IMG/VR virus record: IMGVR_UViG_3300035670_000058
Location: 50,681-114,680 of that record
DNA: 64,000 bases
DNA from: a virus
Direction: 5' to 3' (one strand)
The position numbers and the translations under genes were made by a program. Within the stretch, counting starts at the first letter, position 1; each line of letters opens with the position of its first letter. Below are positions 24,517-32,370 of the stretch, piece after piece. A model generated the notes under the pieces. The model had not been told where the DNA came from. It saw nothing but the letters and a program-made list of their open reading frames with translations, and ran no database searches.

Positions 24517-24992
24517 TGGGACTCGATATGTATCTTCATCGCAAGACATATGTGCAGAACTGGCCTTTCAATAAGCCGGAACAGCATGTAGATATCACAA
24601 TTACTAAGGGTGGTGAGCCATACCCTGGAATTGAGATTGATAAAATCAAGTATATTGTCGAGGAAGTTGGATATTGGCGCAAGGCAAATCAAATCCATCA
24701 GTGGTTCGTTGATAACTGCCAGAATGGAGTTGATGATTGTGGGGAGTATTACGTCACAGTAAATCAACTTGAGCAACTTGTAGATATCTGTAAGAAAGTT
24801 TTGGCTGATCCATCTAAGGCAGATAAACTTCTTCCTACACAGGGAGGCTTCTTCTTCGGGTCTACAGATTATAATGAGTGGTATATTCAAGATTTGCAAA
24901 ATACCATCGATCAACTGACACCGCTTATTGAAGCCCCAACAGATGAAAATGGTCTTCCATTCTTTGACTACTACTATCACAGCAGTTGGTAA
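24516..24992 (+). CDS. Conserved phage protein (MGLDMYL type), 158 aa
   Basis: MGLDMYLHRKTYV, VGYWRKANQIHQWFVD, VDDCGEYYV and GGFFFGSTDYNEWY form a conserved pattern I know from many phage and bacterial proteins of unknown function. AAGGAG precedes the start. Confidence 0.65.
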   Translation: MGLDMYLHRKTYVQNWPFNKPEQHVDITITKGGEPYPGIEIDKIKYIVEEVGYWRKANQIHQWFVDNCQNGVDDCGEYYVTVNQLEQLVDICKKVLADPSKADKLLPTQGGFFFGSTDYNEWYIQDLQNTIDQLTPLIEAPTDENGLPFFDYYYHSSW

Positions 24993-25003
24993 GGAGTAAT
25001 ATA

Positions 25004-25534
25004 ATGGGTCTGGATATTATCGCAGTCTCTAACGTCGTAAAGATGGAGAACCCTACTCTTGATGGGTGGGATACTCCTGTTGGCGTTCATGCTGATACAT
25101 TCAAGGCATATCATCTTCGTGGATTTGAGCGGTCATTCCGTGGCCTTGAGGAAGAGGCTTGGTATATGACTACTGATGAGTCAGATATGGTTGACTTTCG
25201 TGCTGGCTCATATGGTGGATATAATAAGTGGCGAGATCATCTTGCTACATTTGGTGTAGGAGTGCCCGCAGCAGAAATCTGGGCTAATACTGATAAGTAT
25301 CAGGACGGGCCATTCTTTGAGTTGATCAACTTCGCTGATAACGAGGGATCAATTGGTCCCGATGCAGCGCGTGATCTTGATATTGATTTTGCTGTCAATA
25401 GGGATGACGTTGAGCAGAAGGCTCGCGCTCATTTCACAGATGACGGTGATTTTGATTGGTTCATGCAGAAGTATGATGACTGGGCAGAGGCATTCAAGAT
25501 TGCTCGCAATCAGGGACTGGTGTATTTCTGCTAA
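25004..25534 (+). CDS. Conserved phage protein (MGLDI-type), 176 aa
   Basis: ATG 25004 with AGGAG upstream. The MGLDIIAVSNVV opening resembles the preceding MGLDMYL protein. AGSYGGYNKWRDHLA and FADNEGSIGP recall a second phage family often found next to it. Function unknown; the pairing suggests joint action. Confidence 0.6.
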   Translation: MGLDIIAVSNVVKMENPTLDGWDTPVGVHADTFKAYHLRGFERSFRGLEEEAWYMTTDESDMVDFRAGSYGGYNKWRDHLATFGVGVPAAEIWANTDKYQDGPFFELINFADNEGSIGPDAARDLDIDFAVNRDDVEQKARAHFTDDGDFDWFMQKYDDWAEAFKIARNQGLVYFC

Positions 25535-25770
25535 TGACTACTATCAAAGTTGCACCTATGAGGATGCAAACTCATCTCAAAGAGGTGGGTAGAACCATCA
25601 ATGATAATGGTAACAAGATTACCTTTGATTTTAGTGATACGTCAGCAGTGAGAATTACTACTGTATCAGAGGATGGACATTCCTGTCAGATAGTCCTTAC
25701 GAGCAGGGAATGGTTTCTTGTCAATGAGTTGAAGGACACGATCTACAGACTGAAAACAACTACAGTCTGA
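25534..25770 (+). CDS. Hypothetical protein, 78 aa
   Basis: TAATG overlap with the previous gene. Beta-rich (KITFDFSDTSAVRITTVSE) and a C-terminal helix. Unknown. Confidence 0.6.
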   Translation: MTTIKVAPMRMQTHLKEVGRTINDNGNKITFDFSDTSAVRITTVSEDGHSCQIVLTSREWFLVNELKDTIYRLKTTTV

Positions 25771-25771
25771 C

Positions 25772-25801
25772 TTGAACCTACTATTCACAGAATGGTATAC
25801 T
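25772..25801 (+). promoter_or_regulatory. Promoter of the TTGAACCT type
   Basis: TTGAAC (25772-25777), 18-bp spacer, TATACT (25796-25801), 26 bases before the next gene. The same TTGAACCT-plus-18 layout recurs at 44801 and, on the minus strand, at 39035-39064. Confidence 0.55.
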
Positions 25802-25826
25802 TGATTCCGCACAGTCGGGAGACTTG

Positions 25827-26024
25827 ATGATGGATAATTTGAAACTCTACCTAGTTGAGTATGAACCGTTTGTATTCATAGTTGCATACGAAACCTATTG
25901 GGCAGAGGATATTACTCATGCTAGAGAGCAATTTGCTAATGCCCATCCAGATGGGGTAAATGATGTGATCAGTATCTTTGAGTGTACGAAAGTTTGGGGC
26001 GAGGAAGATGACAACGCATCTTAG
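25827..26024 (+). CDS. Hypothetical protein, 65 aa
   Basis: ATG 25827, with GGGAG upstream; first gene after the 25772 promoter. Acidic and aromatic. Unknown. Confidence 0.55.
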   Translation: MMDNLKLYLVEYEPFVFIVAYETYWAEDITHAREQFANAHPDGVNDVISIFECTKVWGEEDDNAS

Positions 26025-26265
26025 CGATTTCGATAAGTCTCATATTGGTGAGATTATTCATTATGACAATAGAGCCTATGAGTGGACCAGCGCACATATC
26101 ATCAGATTTATTGATCGTATGATCAGCAAGGGTGCATCTGATTATGAGATGGGTACACTCTATGCTCTGTGGCCCGAGTATTTTGATGCTGTACTTGATT
26201 GGTATGGCTGGCCTAAGAGCGAGCAGAAGATGATGATTGCTCGTTGGATTAGTGCGGTGGGATAA
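26008..26265 (+). CDS. Hypothetical protein, 85 aa
   Basis: ATG 26008 with GAGGAAG upstream, overlapping the preceding gene by 17 bases. Trp-rich helical C-terminus. Unknown. Confidence 0.6.
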   Translation: MTTHLSDFDKSHIGEIIHYDNRAYEWTSAHIIRFIDRMISKGASDYEMGTLYALWPEYFDAVLDWYGWPKSEQKMMIARWISAVG

Positions 26266-26267
26266 AA

Positions 26268-26651
26268 ATGAACGTAACGCAGTTTGATCAGATTCCAGAA
26301 GCAGAAAAGGAATTGATTGCTTTCATCAGAAAGGTGTTGAATCTCTCTGATGATGTACGAATTACTGTTGAGTCATGGTCTGATCAGTTTGGTGGCTATA
26401 GGATTTCTGAGATTGATGTCTTTACACCTGATCCAGAAAGAGGACTTCCATTTGGATCAGGTGGAACCTATATGCAATCAGATTATGACGCTGGTGCTGT
26501 ACTCTTTGCAGCAGAGCGATTTGTAATCAGTCGTAATGACCCTATTGAAGAATGGGGACTAGATAGTTATATTGATTATCGTCAGGAAAGGGAACAGGCT
26601 TTAGCAGAAGCATTGGGGGCAGAAATTCCTGAGTGGGAAGATAGGAGATAA
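26268..26651 (+). CDS. Hypothetical acidic protein, 127 aa
   Basis: N-terminal helix, beta middle, long acidic helix at the end. No known domain. Confidence 0.6.
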   Translation: MNVTQFDQIPEAEKELIAFIRKVLNLSDDVRITVESWSDQFGGYRISEIDVFTPDPERGLPFGSGGTYMQSDYDAGAVLFAAERFVISRNDPIEEWGLDSYIDYRQEREQALAEALGAEIPEWEDRR

Positions 26652-26654
26652 CTA

Positions 26655-26846
26655 ATGAAGCCTCTATATAAGACAACTATTATTATCTGGAGTCCCTTTG
26701 ATGGAGAGGAAGCAGAACTTACTGATCTAGCATTTCAAGCAACAGAAGGTAATAGTTATTGCTCTTCTCAGAAATCTATTCTGGTAGATGATCCAAGGGA
26801 TGATCCAGATTGGGATGGTACATCATTCTTTGATGATCCATACTGA
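26655..26846 (+). CDS. Hypothetical acidic protein, 63 aa
   Basis: Short acidic protein ending in Asp-rich DDPRDDPDWDG. Unknown. Confidence 0.55.
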   Translation: MKPLYKTTIIIWSPFDGEEAELTDLAFQATEGNSYCSSQKSILVDDPRDDPDWDGTSFFDDPY

Positions 26847-26854
26847 GGATATAA

Positions 26855-27154
26855 ATGGATACTCAAGATAAGTTCATGAAGACACTTGAAAAGGAACTTC
26901 CAGATCACTTGGAAATGGTTGTGAATAAGAGTTACCATAATGATGGAGTTATTTTTATCCAACCAGTTGAGTCCTTTGAATGTGTGCTTATGATTAGATT
27001 CAATTTCCAAACCAATTACTGCACATTTGAAATCTCTCCGGTAATCGCCGGCTCTTACCGTATTGAACAGAATTCAACTATGGTCTATGTACCTAGTCCA
27101 TTTGAGAAACTTGGACAACTTATTGAAGATATCAAGAAGTATCTTCTCTCATAA
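26855..27154 (+). CDS. Hypothetical protein, 99 aa
   Basis: Alpha-beta pattern with strands around VIFIQPVESFECVLMIRF. GAGG upstream. Unknown. Confidence 0.6.
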   Translation: MDTQDKFMKTLEKELPDHLEMVVNKSYHNDGVIFIQPVESFECVLMIRFNFQTNYCTFEISPVIAGSYRIEQNSTMVYVPSPFEKLGQLIEDIKKYLLS

Positions 27155-27168
27155 GGGAACCCCTAATC

Positions 27169-27393
27169 ATGAATGATGTGACGCTCACTATTACAATCGA
27201 GCGATTGCTTGATCCTGATGCTGCTGATAGATTTCTAGAGTTGGAGGCAGAGAAGCAAGGTATCATTGATTCAGATCGATCAGCATATGAGATTGAGCAG
27301 GATATTGATGGGCTGCTCAGCGATTATCTTGATACTTCTGACTTCCATGATATTGTCAAATACGAACTCGATGCCGAATATTCGGGGGAATAA
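27169..27393 (+). CDS. Hypothetical acidic protein, 74 aa
   Basis: Begins with a strand (TLTITIERLL) followed by acidic helices. Unknown. Confidence 0.55.
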   Translation: MNDVTLTITIERLLDPDAADRFLELEAEKQGIIDSDRSAYEIEQDIDGLLSDYLDTSDFHDIVKYELDAEYSGE

Positions 27394-27404
27394 GGAATCT
27401 ATTT

Positions 27405-27674
27405 ATGTCGTATAAAGGTATCGAGATTGAAGTGACGCCCGATGATATCGCTAAAGCACTTGATCCATCCCGCACATTTGATCCAGTGACTTATGCGATC
27501 ATCAGGACATACCCATATGTACCTGTCATTGATGTAGGCTCAGAGTATGTGGTAATCGGCAATGCAAAGTATTATACCAACGATGTGCTTTATGAGCATC
27601 TACTTGAGTGGGATAAGTACAAGGTATTCCACCCACATACATACAGACTAAAAAGGGCGCAAGATAATATGTAA
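27405..27674 (+). CDS. Hypothetical protein, 89 aa
   Basis: AAGGAA upstream of the ATG. Alpha-beta protein with a basic end. Unknown. Confidence 0.55.
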   Translation: MSYKGIEIEVTPDDIAKALDPSRTFDPVTYAIIRTYPYVPVIDVGSEYVVIGNAKYYTNDVLYEHLLEWDKYKVFHPHTYRLKRAQDNM

Positions 27675-27699
27675 TATATACTATCTAGGTATATATACC

Positions 27700-27813
27700 A
27701 TGTTGTCTAGATGGAGTGAATCCCCAGATATCGGGGCCATTCTTATTGCGTGTCTAGTTGTGATCGGATTGATCCTCTTGATCCAAAGTGGGGGCAAGAA
27801 TGACAGATTATAG
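27700..27813 (+). CDS. Small single-pass membrane protein, 37 aa
   Basis: ATG 27700 with TAGGT upstream. Residues 12-28 (GAILIACLVVIGLILLI) form one membrane helix; charged tail. Last gene of the array before the terminator at 27942. Confidence 0.5.
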   Translation: MLSRWSESPDIGAILIACLVVIGLILLIQSGGKNDRL

Positions 27814-27941
27814 TTAAATATATACAAAATATATAGGAGATACCACAGATGTGATCTTGATAAGCTATTGCCAGGTATAAAAGAGGCGCAGGCTTACACT
27901 GTAAACCATATAAATATATAACAGAATAAGCACGAACGTTT

Positions 27942-27980
27942 GCCCTTATCTCGTATAATTACGGGATAAGGGCTTTTATT
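27942..27980 (+). terminator. Terminator of the 15.3-27.8 kb array
   Basis: GCCCTTATC (27942-27950) and GATAAGGGC (27965-27973) pair and are followed by TTTTATTTTG. Confidence 0.85.
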
Positions 27981-28394
27981 TTGAATTACGCCGGCACCTC
28001 TGTTACATGGAGAGTTTTTTAATTATATTTATATCAGTATATATACGTAATTGACACCTTTTATTCCTAGGCAATTGCGCAGCCAATGGAGCGCAGCGTA
28101 TTTTAGAGGCGTATTGCCTTGGAATAATATATCCTTTTTTATATGGATTTAGCCAATAGACTACGAACACAGAGTAAGTCAGTATTATTTAGCCAATGGA
28201 GCGCGCCGCCTAATAGGTACGTATTATCCTGGAGAATATAGAATGAAATTGAATTAGAATTAAGCTCCGGTTACTGTTACGATATATACAATATATTTAT
28301 ATCTATTTGCCAGCTCTTGCAGCTTATCCCTTTACCACCTGGCCTTGCCTAGCTGATTGCGCATGCAATTGTCTGTCCCTATAAAATTCATTTG

Positions 28395-28443
28395 TTGCGA
28401 TTTGCAAATAATGCTTGACAAGCGCCGCGCGGTGTGCGACAAT
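28395..28443 (+). promoter_or_regulatory. Strong promoter with TTGCGATTTGCAA element
   Basis: TTGCGATTTGCAA (28395-28407), TTGACA (28415-28420), 17-bp spacer ending GGTGTGC, GACAAT (28438-28443). The leader starts with an inverted repeat CTCTTGTA (28445-28452) / TACAAGAG (28471-28478), likely a 5' stabilising hairpin, and has a second hairpin CTAGC-6-GCTAG just before the ribosome site. Confidence 0.8.
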
Positions 28444-28559
28444 CCTCTTGTACCCGAAAGGGAGCACCTTTACAAGAGAATAGAGAGGGCAAGGCGAAAG
28501 GTAGCCTAATTCTCCGTCCTGACTAACTAGCATTTATGCTAGAGAAAGGAGGTGAAAAT

Positions 28560-28856
28560 ATGGCAACGTATCATATCGCCAAGATGCGTGTCGTGCGGCC
28601 ATCCGAAAAGATGGCGGCAAAGCATCCCGACCGTTTCGCAACGGTTTTCGGTATCTTTGCTAATGAGCAGGGGCAGCGGCTTAGCATTACGTCTAAGGTA
28701 ATTACCATTGACGAGGCTAAGGATAGCGATACTACGATTGACATCGTGAATGGTATTCTTACTCTTCCCGATGGAAAGCGTGGTCGCACCGCTTCCGAAT
28801 CCATTTCGCAGGACGATATCGAAGCGGAACTCGCAGCGCTTCGCGGAGAGAATTAG
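28560..28856 (+). CDS. Accessory-island protein, 98 aa, probably highly expressed (paralogue of 29320)
   Basis: ATG 28560 preceded by AAAGGAGGTGA, a near-perfect Shine-Dalgarno, and a consensus promoter, so expression should be strong. The protein is beta-rich, starts ATYHIAKMRVVRP, and ends DDIEAELAALRGEN. The same frame elements (MRVxRP, LTLPxGKRGR, AELAALRGE) occur in the 29320 gene. GAGAATAGAGAGGG in the leader (28476-28489) is exactly complementary to CCCTCTCTATTCTC after the gene (28874-28887). Function unknown. Confidence 0.7.
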   Translation: MATYHIAKMRVVRPSEKMAAKHPDRFATVFGIFANEQGQRLSITSKVITIDEAKDSDTTIDIVNGILTLPDGKRGRTASESISQDDIEAELAALRGEN

Positions 28857-29319
28857 TTACTAATTAGCCAAAACCCTCTCTATTCTCAGAAAGGATAAAC
28901 TAATACTGAATTAGTATTATAAAACGAATTGAATTTCGATGCCGGCCAGGTTCTTGAGCCAATGGAGCGTAGCGTATATCAGGTACGCCATATATATTTG
29001 AATTTGAATTATGTTCTTGTTCTTGTTATATATCCTGGATTATATTTGAATTTAAATTCTGTTCCTGTTTTATATTTTAGCCAATAGATTTCCATTCTCA
29101 TCTGGGGGGGGGTGAGCCAATAGAGGGGGGGGGATGAATGCCGGCCAAGCTCACCGACAATGTGAGAATAGAGCCTGTGGGCGACCAATACATTGGTCAG
29201 TATTGTCCACCTAGAAACACTTGACAGGGTATGCGCCTTGTGGCAGTATATGGGTGTCAGAGATGACAGGGACCCGAGAGGGACCCGAGAACCTTAACAA
29301 GTGAATAGCAGGGGATAGG
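28857..29319. other. Gene-free spacer with repeats and promoter
   Basis: Holds the 3' partner of the leader sequence (28874-28887), three AGCCAATRGA copies and G-runs near 29103-29131. It also holds the palindrome GACCAATACATTGGTC and the operator-like 19-mer ending at 29211, and the promoter at 29221. No reading frame seen. Confidence 0.6.
29193..29249 (+). promoter_or_regulatory. Promoter with 19-bp upstream operator
   Basis: TTGGTCAGTATTGTCCACC (29193-29211), then TTGACA (29221-29226), 17-bp spacer, CAGTAT (29244-29249). The 19-mer recurs with one change at 32715 and 33889. Its first part is the reverse complement of GTGACCAA, the core of the second operator type in this island. Confidence 0.65.
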
Positions 29320-29721
29320 GTGACAAGGCCCGACAAGGGCGAAAGGGAAACTCCCATTAGCGTCACCTACTTCGTGGATCGGATGCGCGTCATCCGGCCC
29401 ACAGGGAAGACCAAGGATCGGAACCCTGATCGGGTCTTCACCGTCAACGGCGTCTTCTACTCCACCGAGAGGGATGCCAAGGGCAACATCATCGTCAAGG
29501 ACAAGTTGTCCATCATCACCAAGAACGTGGACGTGGATGACGCCAAGTCCACCGAATTCGCCCTTGACGTGACGAACGGCTACCTGACGCTCCCTGAGGG
29601 GAAGCGTGGCCGGGTCGCACAGGCGGGGCTGGCAGAGGCGGATATCCTCGCGGAATTGGCCGCGCTGCGTGGCGAGGACACCGACGACACCGAAACCGAA
29701 ACCGAAACGGAAACCGACTAG
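29320..29721 (+). CDS. Accessory-island protein, 133 aa (GC-rich paralogue of 28560)
   Basis: GTG start. It shares VDRMRVIRP, LTLPEGKRGR and AELAALRGE with the 28560 protein but has an extra insert and a Thr-Glu repeat tail (TETETETETD). Its base composition is much richer in G+C than the 28560 gene, so the paralogues did not arise by simple recent local duplication. GAATAGCAGGGGATAGGGTG (29303-29322) covers the ribosome site and start codon and is complementary to CACCCATCCCCTGCTATTC after the gene (29731-29749). Confidence 0.65.
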   Translation: MTRPDKGERETPISVTYFVDRMRVIRPTGKTKDRNPDRVFTVNGVFYSTERDAKGNIIVKDKLSIITKNVDVDDAKSTEFALDVTNGYLTLPEGKRGRVAQAGLAEADILAELAALRGEDTDDTETETETETD

Positions 29722-30121
29722 GTATTAATTCACCCATCCCCTGCTATTCCTACCAATTTAATGAGAATGCCGGCGAGCTGCATATATATACAAATTAAGA
29801 ATTGAATAAGAAATCTTAACCTGTTTACTAAATAAGCCAATAGACTCCCGGCTCAATTGGAGGGGGGAAGCCAATGGAGGGGGGTGGCATAAAGGGACGC
29901 CCATACCTGGGATATATGCGCATATTCGAATTGAATTCGAATTGCCGTTCTGTTCCTGTTTTAGTGAATTGAATTAGCGCACCTGTTCGGTTACGTGCAA
30001 CGCGCACAGGGATACCTGGCCGAGCCGGCCAGTAGCTGCGCGTGCAACTACCCTGGATTCGACGCGCACGGCAAAGCCCTACCCGAAGGGGTAGGGCTTG
30101 CCTGTTGGGAAGGACTAGGGA
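29722..30121. other. Gene-free spacer with repeats and terminator
   Basis: Contains the 3' complement of the 29320 start region, the AAATCTTAACCTGTTTA element at about 29811, two AGCCAATRGA copies, and the terminator hairpin of the leftward gene at 30122. No plausible reading frame. Confidence 0.55.
30074..30099 (-). terminator. Terminator hairpin of the 30122 gene
   Basis: AAGCCCTACCC and GGGGTAGGGCTT pair around a 3-base loop (11 bp). A TCCTTCCC stretch between the stop and the hairpin is complementary to GGGAAGGA at the ribosome site of the same gene. Confidence 0.75.
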
Positions 30122-30403
30122 CTAGTCGATCATCTCCTCGTAGGGCTTGTCGAAGAAGCCACCGGGGACCGACTCGTTGAGCCTGTCCCACAGGTTCCGC
30201 GCTTCCGCGTTCATGTCGCGGTCACGCATTTCCTGATGGATGAGGTAGAGGCCAAAGGTGACCTCATCGACGGTCGGGACGCCAAGGTCCACGCCCACCG
30301 ATTCCTGAAGGAGAGCCAAGGGGAACATGGTGTCGGTACCCTCGTAACCGAAATCCACCAGTGCCCCGTAATCGAGTCCCTTCAGGTACTCAATCGGGTC
30401 CAT
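30122..30403 (-). CDS. Accessory-island small protein, 93 aa (family A)
   Basis: ATG 30403 with GGAAGGATAACCGAATA upstream, a leader similar to that of the 31627 gene. The C-terminal half (LYLIHQEMRDRDMNAEARNL, then WDRLNESVPGGFFDKPYEEM) is a diverged version of the same region in the 31627 and 33985 proteins. Function unknown. A small protein in a single-gene cassette of a variable phage region often acts against host defences, but there is no direct evidence here. Confidence 0.6.
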   Translation of the reverse strand: MDPIEYLKGLDYGALVDFGYEGTDTMFPLALLQESVGVDLGVPTVDEVTFGLYLIHQEMRDRDMNAEARNLWDRLNESVPGGFFDKPYEEMID

Positions 30404-30983
30404 TATTCGGTTATCCTTCCCTGTTGCCTTGGGTTCTTCCCTTCCCCTTGGGGTCGGTCCCTGCTGTTTCCGACATCCATAGATTAGCACGACCACCATA
30501 GGGATGAAGAGCTCAATGTCACAAGAATTCGTGACCAATGGCACTATGCAAGCGCCGGCAATTGTGCTACAATCCTCTGGGACAGCCCAGGGTGCGAAGC
30601 CAATAGAATGCGTCAGCAGACTGGGGCGTGAGCCAATGGAGCGCAGCGTGTATGTTGGGCGCATGGAATATACAGTAGATGAGTATTAGAATTGAACTGC
30701 GGTTCTGTTCCTGTACTGTAGAGGATTAGCCGTTCTGTTCTGTTAGGTATATGGTGTATAGCAAGGTGCCGGCTTCGCGCCATTTCACGCTATCCTGGAT
30801 GAATCTATACTGATTCGCTATGATATAGGCTCGATTTGTCCTGGTCTATTGAGCTATCCAAGCCGGCTCAAATCGCCCAATAATCGATTATTCTGGGCGC
30901 AAGAAACCCCTTGACAACATTCACCAGGTGCGCTAATCTACTGGTAGATCAAGAAACGCTCCTACAGGGAAGGGACACCAGAA
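30404..30983. other. Gene-free spacer, 580 bp
   Basis: Includes operator GTGACCAATGGC at 30531-30542 with a TACAAT-type -10 (ATTGTGC-TACAAT near 30560-30572), two AGCCAATRGA copies (30598, 30631), the GAATTGAACTGCGGTTCTGTTCCTG module, and the promoter at 30911. No reading frame with a ribosome site seen. Confidence 0.55.
30911..30939 (+). promoter_or_regulatory. Promoter of the 30984 gene
   Basis: TTGACA (30911-30916), 17-bp spacer ending GGTGCGC, TAATCT (30934-30939). Confidence 0.75.
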
Positions 30984-31229
30984 ATGTTGGACGCAGCGAC
31001 ACTCATCGAGGACGGGTACGACCCGGACATGGCGGCGAAAGAATTGATGGAGGATGCACAATTCATCATCAGCGATCTGGCCGAGGATCTTCGCAGCCAG
31101 GATCGCAGACTACAGGATGCATTCTCTGGGCAGGAAATCCCCGAAATCGTCTGGGACGCGATCTGCGCCATCAAGGCGACGGTCAAACATCTCGATAGCG
31201 CGGAGGATGCACTGGTCCGATATATGTGA
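30984..31229 (+). CDS. Accessory-island helical protein, 81 aa
   Basis: ATG 30984 with AGGGAAGGG upstream. Acidic and almost entirely helical (DMAAKELMEDAQFIISDLAE, then a second amphipathic helix). Own promoter and own terminator. Function unknown. Confidence 0.65.
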   Translation: MLDAATLIEDGYDPDMAAKELMEDAQFIISDLAEDLRSQDRRLQDAFSGQEIPEIVWDAICAIKATVKHLDSAEDALVRYM

Positions 31230-31242
31230 ATAACCGAATATA

Positions 31243-31275
31243 TTAGTGCGGGGGTAATACATACTCCCGCACTAA
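31243..31275 (+). terminator. Terminator hairpin of the 30984 gene
   Basis: TTAGTGCGGG and CCCGCACTAA form a 10-bp perfect stem with a 13-base loop. Confidence 0.75.
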
Positions 31276-31584
31276 TACATAGCCCTGGAGTAATATATAA
31301 GTCCTGGGGTACTAGAATAGAATATAAATAAATCTTAACAATAAGAAATCTTAACCTGTTTAGTAAATTAGCCAATGGAACGCATGCATAAAAATGCACG
31401 CCGAGCCAATGGAGCGTATATATAATATTGGGCGGGTGTGTGTTTGAATACGAATTGAACATCCGTTCTGTTCCTGTTTGAATAGCACCTCGATTCCTGT
31501 TATGCGCATAAGCGCATAGCACGCGCATAGCGTGCGCCTAGGCGTGAGCTTGCCGGCCCTATGGGCCAGGCACTTGAGCATGGT

Positions 31585-31617
31585 GATAGGGGAGAGGCTT
31601 TCGCGCTCTCCCCTATC
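31585..31617 (-). terminator. Terminator hairpin of the 31627 gene
   Basis: GATAGGGGAGAG and CTCTCCCCTATC pair over 12 bp with a 9-base loop. Confidence 0.8.
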
Positions 31618-31626
31618 TGCTAGAGT

Positions 31627-31932
31627 CTAGTAGTTGACGGGCTTGGTGGACCGGACGAACGAGGCGTACTCGCTGTAGGTCTGGTCCTCAAGGATCGTGC
31701 CGTTCGGAGAAGCGGCGTTGATCCGGTTGAAGAGATCGACTGCATCCCCGTCCAGATCGCGCCACACCAGATGGGCGTGGATCATCTGGGAGAGAAGAGT
31801 GTCGGTGGAGATGGTGTAAGGATCGCCGCTCTTGACTGCCTCCGCGTAGAGGCTGGCCTCCTCCTGTGCAATCGCCACCAGAACGTGATCCGGCACGATG
31901 CTCAGGTAGACCATCATCTCTTCAGGCCCCAT
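31627..31932 (-). CDS. Accessory-island small protein, 101 aa (family A)
   Basis: Leader GGAAAGGATAACTGAATAG before ATG 31932 is nearly the same as in the 30122 gene. The C-terminal half reads MIHAHLVWRDLDGDAVDLFN followed by RINAASPNG and QTYSEYASF, clearly related to VHRAMVCRGMFLDATDLF and QTYTEYVEAI in the 33985 protein. Function unknown. Confidence 0.65.
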   Translation of the reverse strand: MGPEEMMVYLSIVPDHVLVAIAQEEASLYAEAVKSGDPYTISTDTLLSQMIHAHLVWRDLDGDAVDLFNRINAASPNGTILEDQTYSEYASFVRSTKPVNY

Positions 31933-32053
31933 CTATTCAGTTATCCTTTCCTACTGCTGGCCCCTCTGGCCCTGTCAGATCGTGTATCGATCTGATAGGT
32001 GTATCTTCGTCTATAGCGCTATCATGATATAGGTCCATATGGGGTAGATATTT

Positions 32054-32096
32054 GTGACCAATGGCACTTGACACACAGGGGATGATGTGCTAGCCG
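32054..32096 (+). promoter_or_regulatory. Operator plus orphan rightward promoter
   Basis: GTGACCAATGGC (32054-32065), TTGACA (32068-32073), 17-bp spacer ending GATGTGC, TAGCCG (32091-32096). It reads across repeats toward a convergent gene, so any product would be a short untranslated RNA or an antisense transcript. Confidence 0.5.
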
Positions 32097-32340
32097 GCAA
32101 ATAGAACAGGCGTTCTAAAGCTGTGCGAGCCAATAGATTCAACATCCATTGAATGGCGCATGAGCCAATGGAGCGTGCCGCGTGTATGGGGCGCAGGAAT
32201 ATATACCAACTATGTATTAGAATCGAATATCGGTTCTGTTCCTGTCATAATGAATTAGCCTGATGTGTTGTTCTGTTATATCTCCTGAGGCCGGCTGTGC
32301 GCCTCTCCTGTGAGTCGCCTGGCCCTAGGGCAAAGAGAAA

Positions 32341-32363
32341 GGACCGGGTGTCCAGCCCGGTCC
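32341..32363 (-). terminator. Terminator hairpin of the 32371 gene
   Basis: GGACCGGG and CCCGGTCC form an 8-bp stem with a 7-base loop, followed on the minus strand by TTTCTCTTTGCCC. The same TCTCTTTGCCC trailer follows the terminator at 33123. Confidence 0.75.
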
Positions 32364-32370
32364 TTAGTCT

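Larger units (their letters stand above)
27814..28559. other. Gene-free region: array terminator, first repeats of the accessory island, promoter and leader
   Basis: It contains the terminator at 27942, then copies of AGCCAATGGAGCG at 28081 and 28191 and AGCCAATAGA at 28151. A TTGCGATTTGCAA element and a strong promoter (28415) follow, with a structured leader carrying two hairpins. AT-rich and without plausible reading frames. Confidence 0.65.
31230..31626. other. Gene-free spacer with two hairpin terminators and repeats
   Basis: Two convergent terminators (31243, 31585) enclose an AAATCTTAACCTGTTTA element and two AGCCAATGGA copies; the first is followed by GCATGCAT-4-ATGCACGC, the clearest hairpin of the repeat family. 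The GTTCTGTTCCTGTT module follows at about 31463. No genes seen. Confidence 0.55.
31933..32370. other. Gene-free spacer, 438 bp
   Basis: Contains operator GTGACCAATGGC (32054-32065) with a rightward promoter (32068) that leads into no gene, two AGCCAATRGA copies (32128, 32163), the CGGTTCTGTTCCTGTC module, and the terminator of the 32371 gene. No plausible reading frame. Confidence 0.55.

Noticed and set aside
27835-27925. tRNA-Tyr-like anticodon arm (GGCTTACACTGTAAACC)
   Set aside because: No T arm (no GTTCRA), no D arm and no acceptor pairing around it; at most a remnant or chance hairpin.
28324-28533. Leftward 69-aa reading frame over the leader of the 28560 gene
   Set aside because: It is antisense to the strong promoter and structured leader, has no ribosome site, and shows no protein-like pattern.
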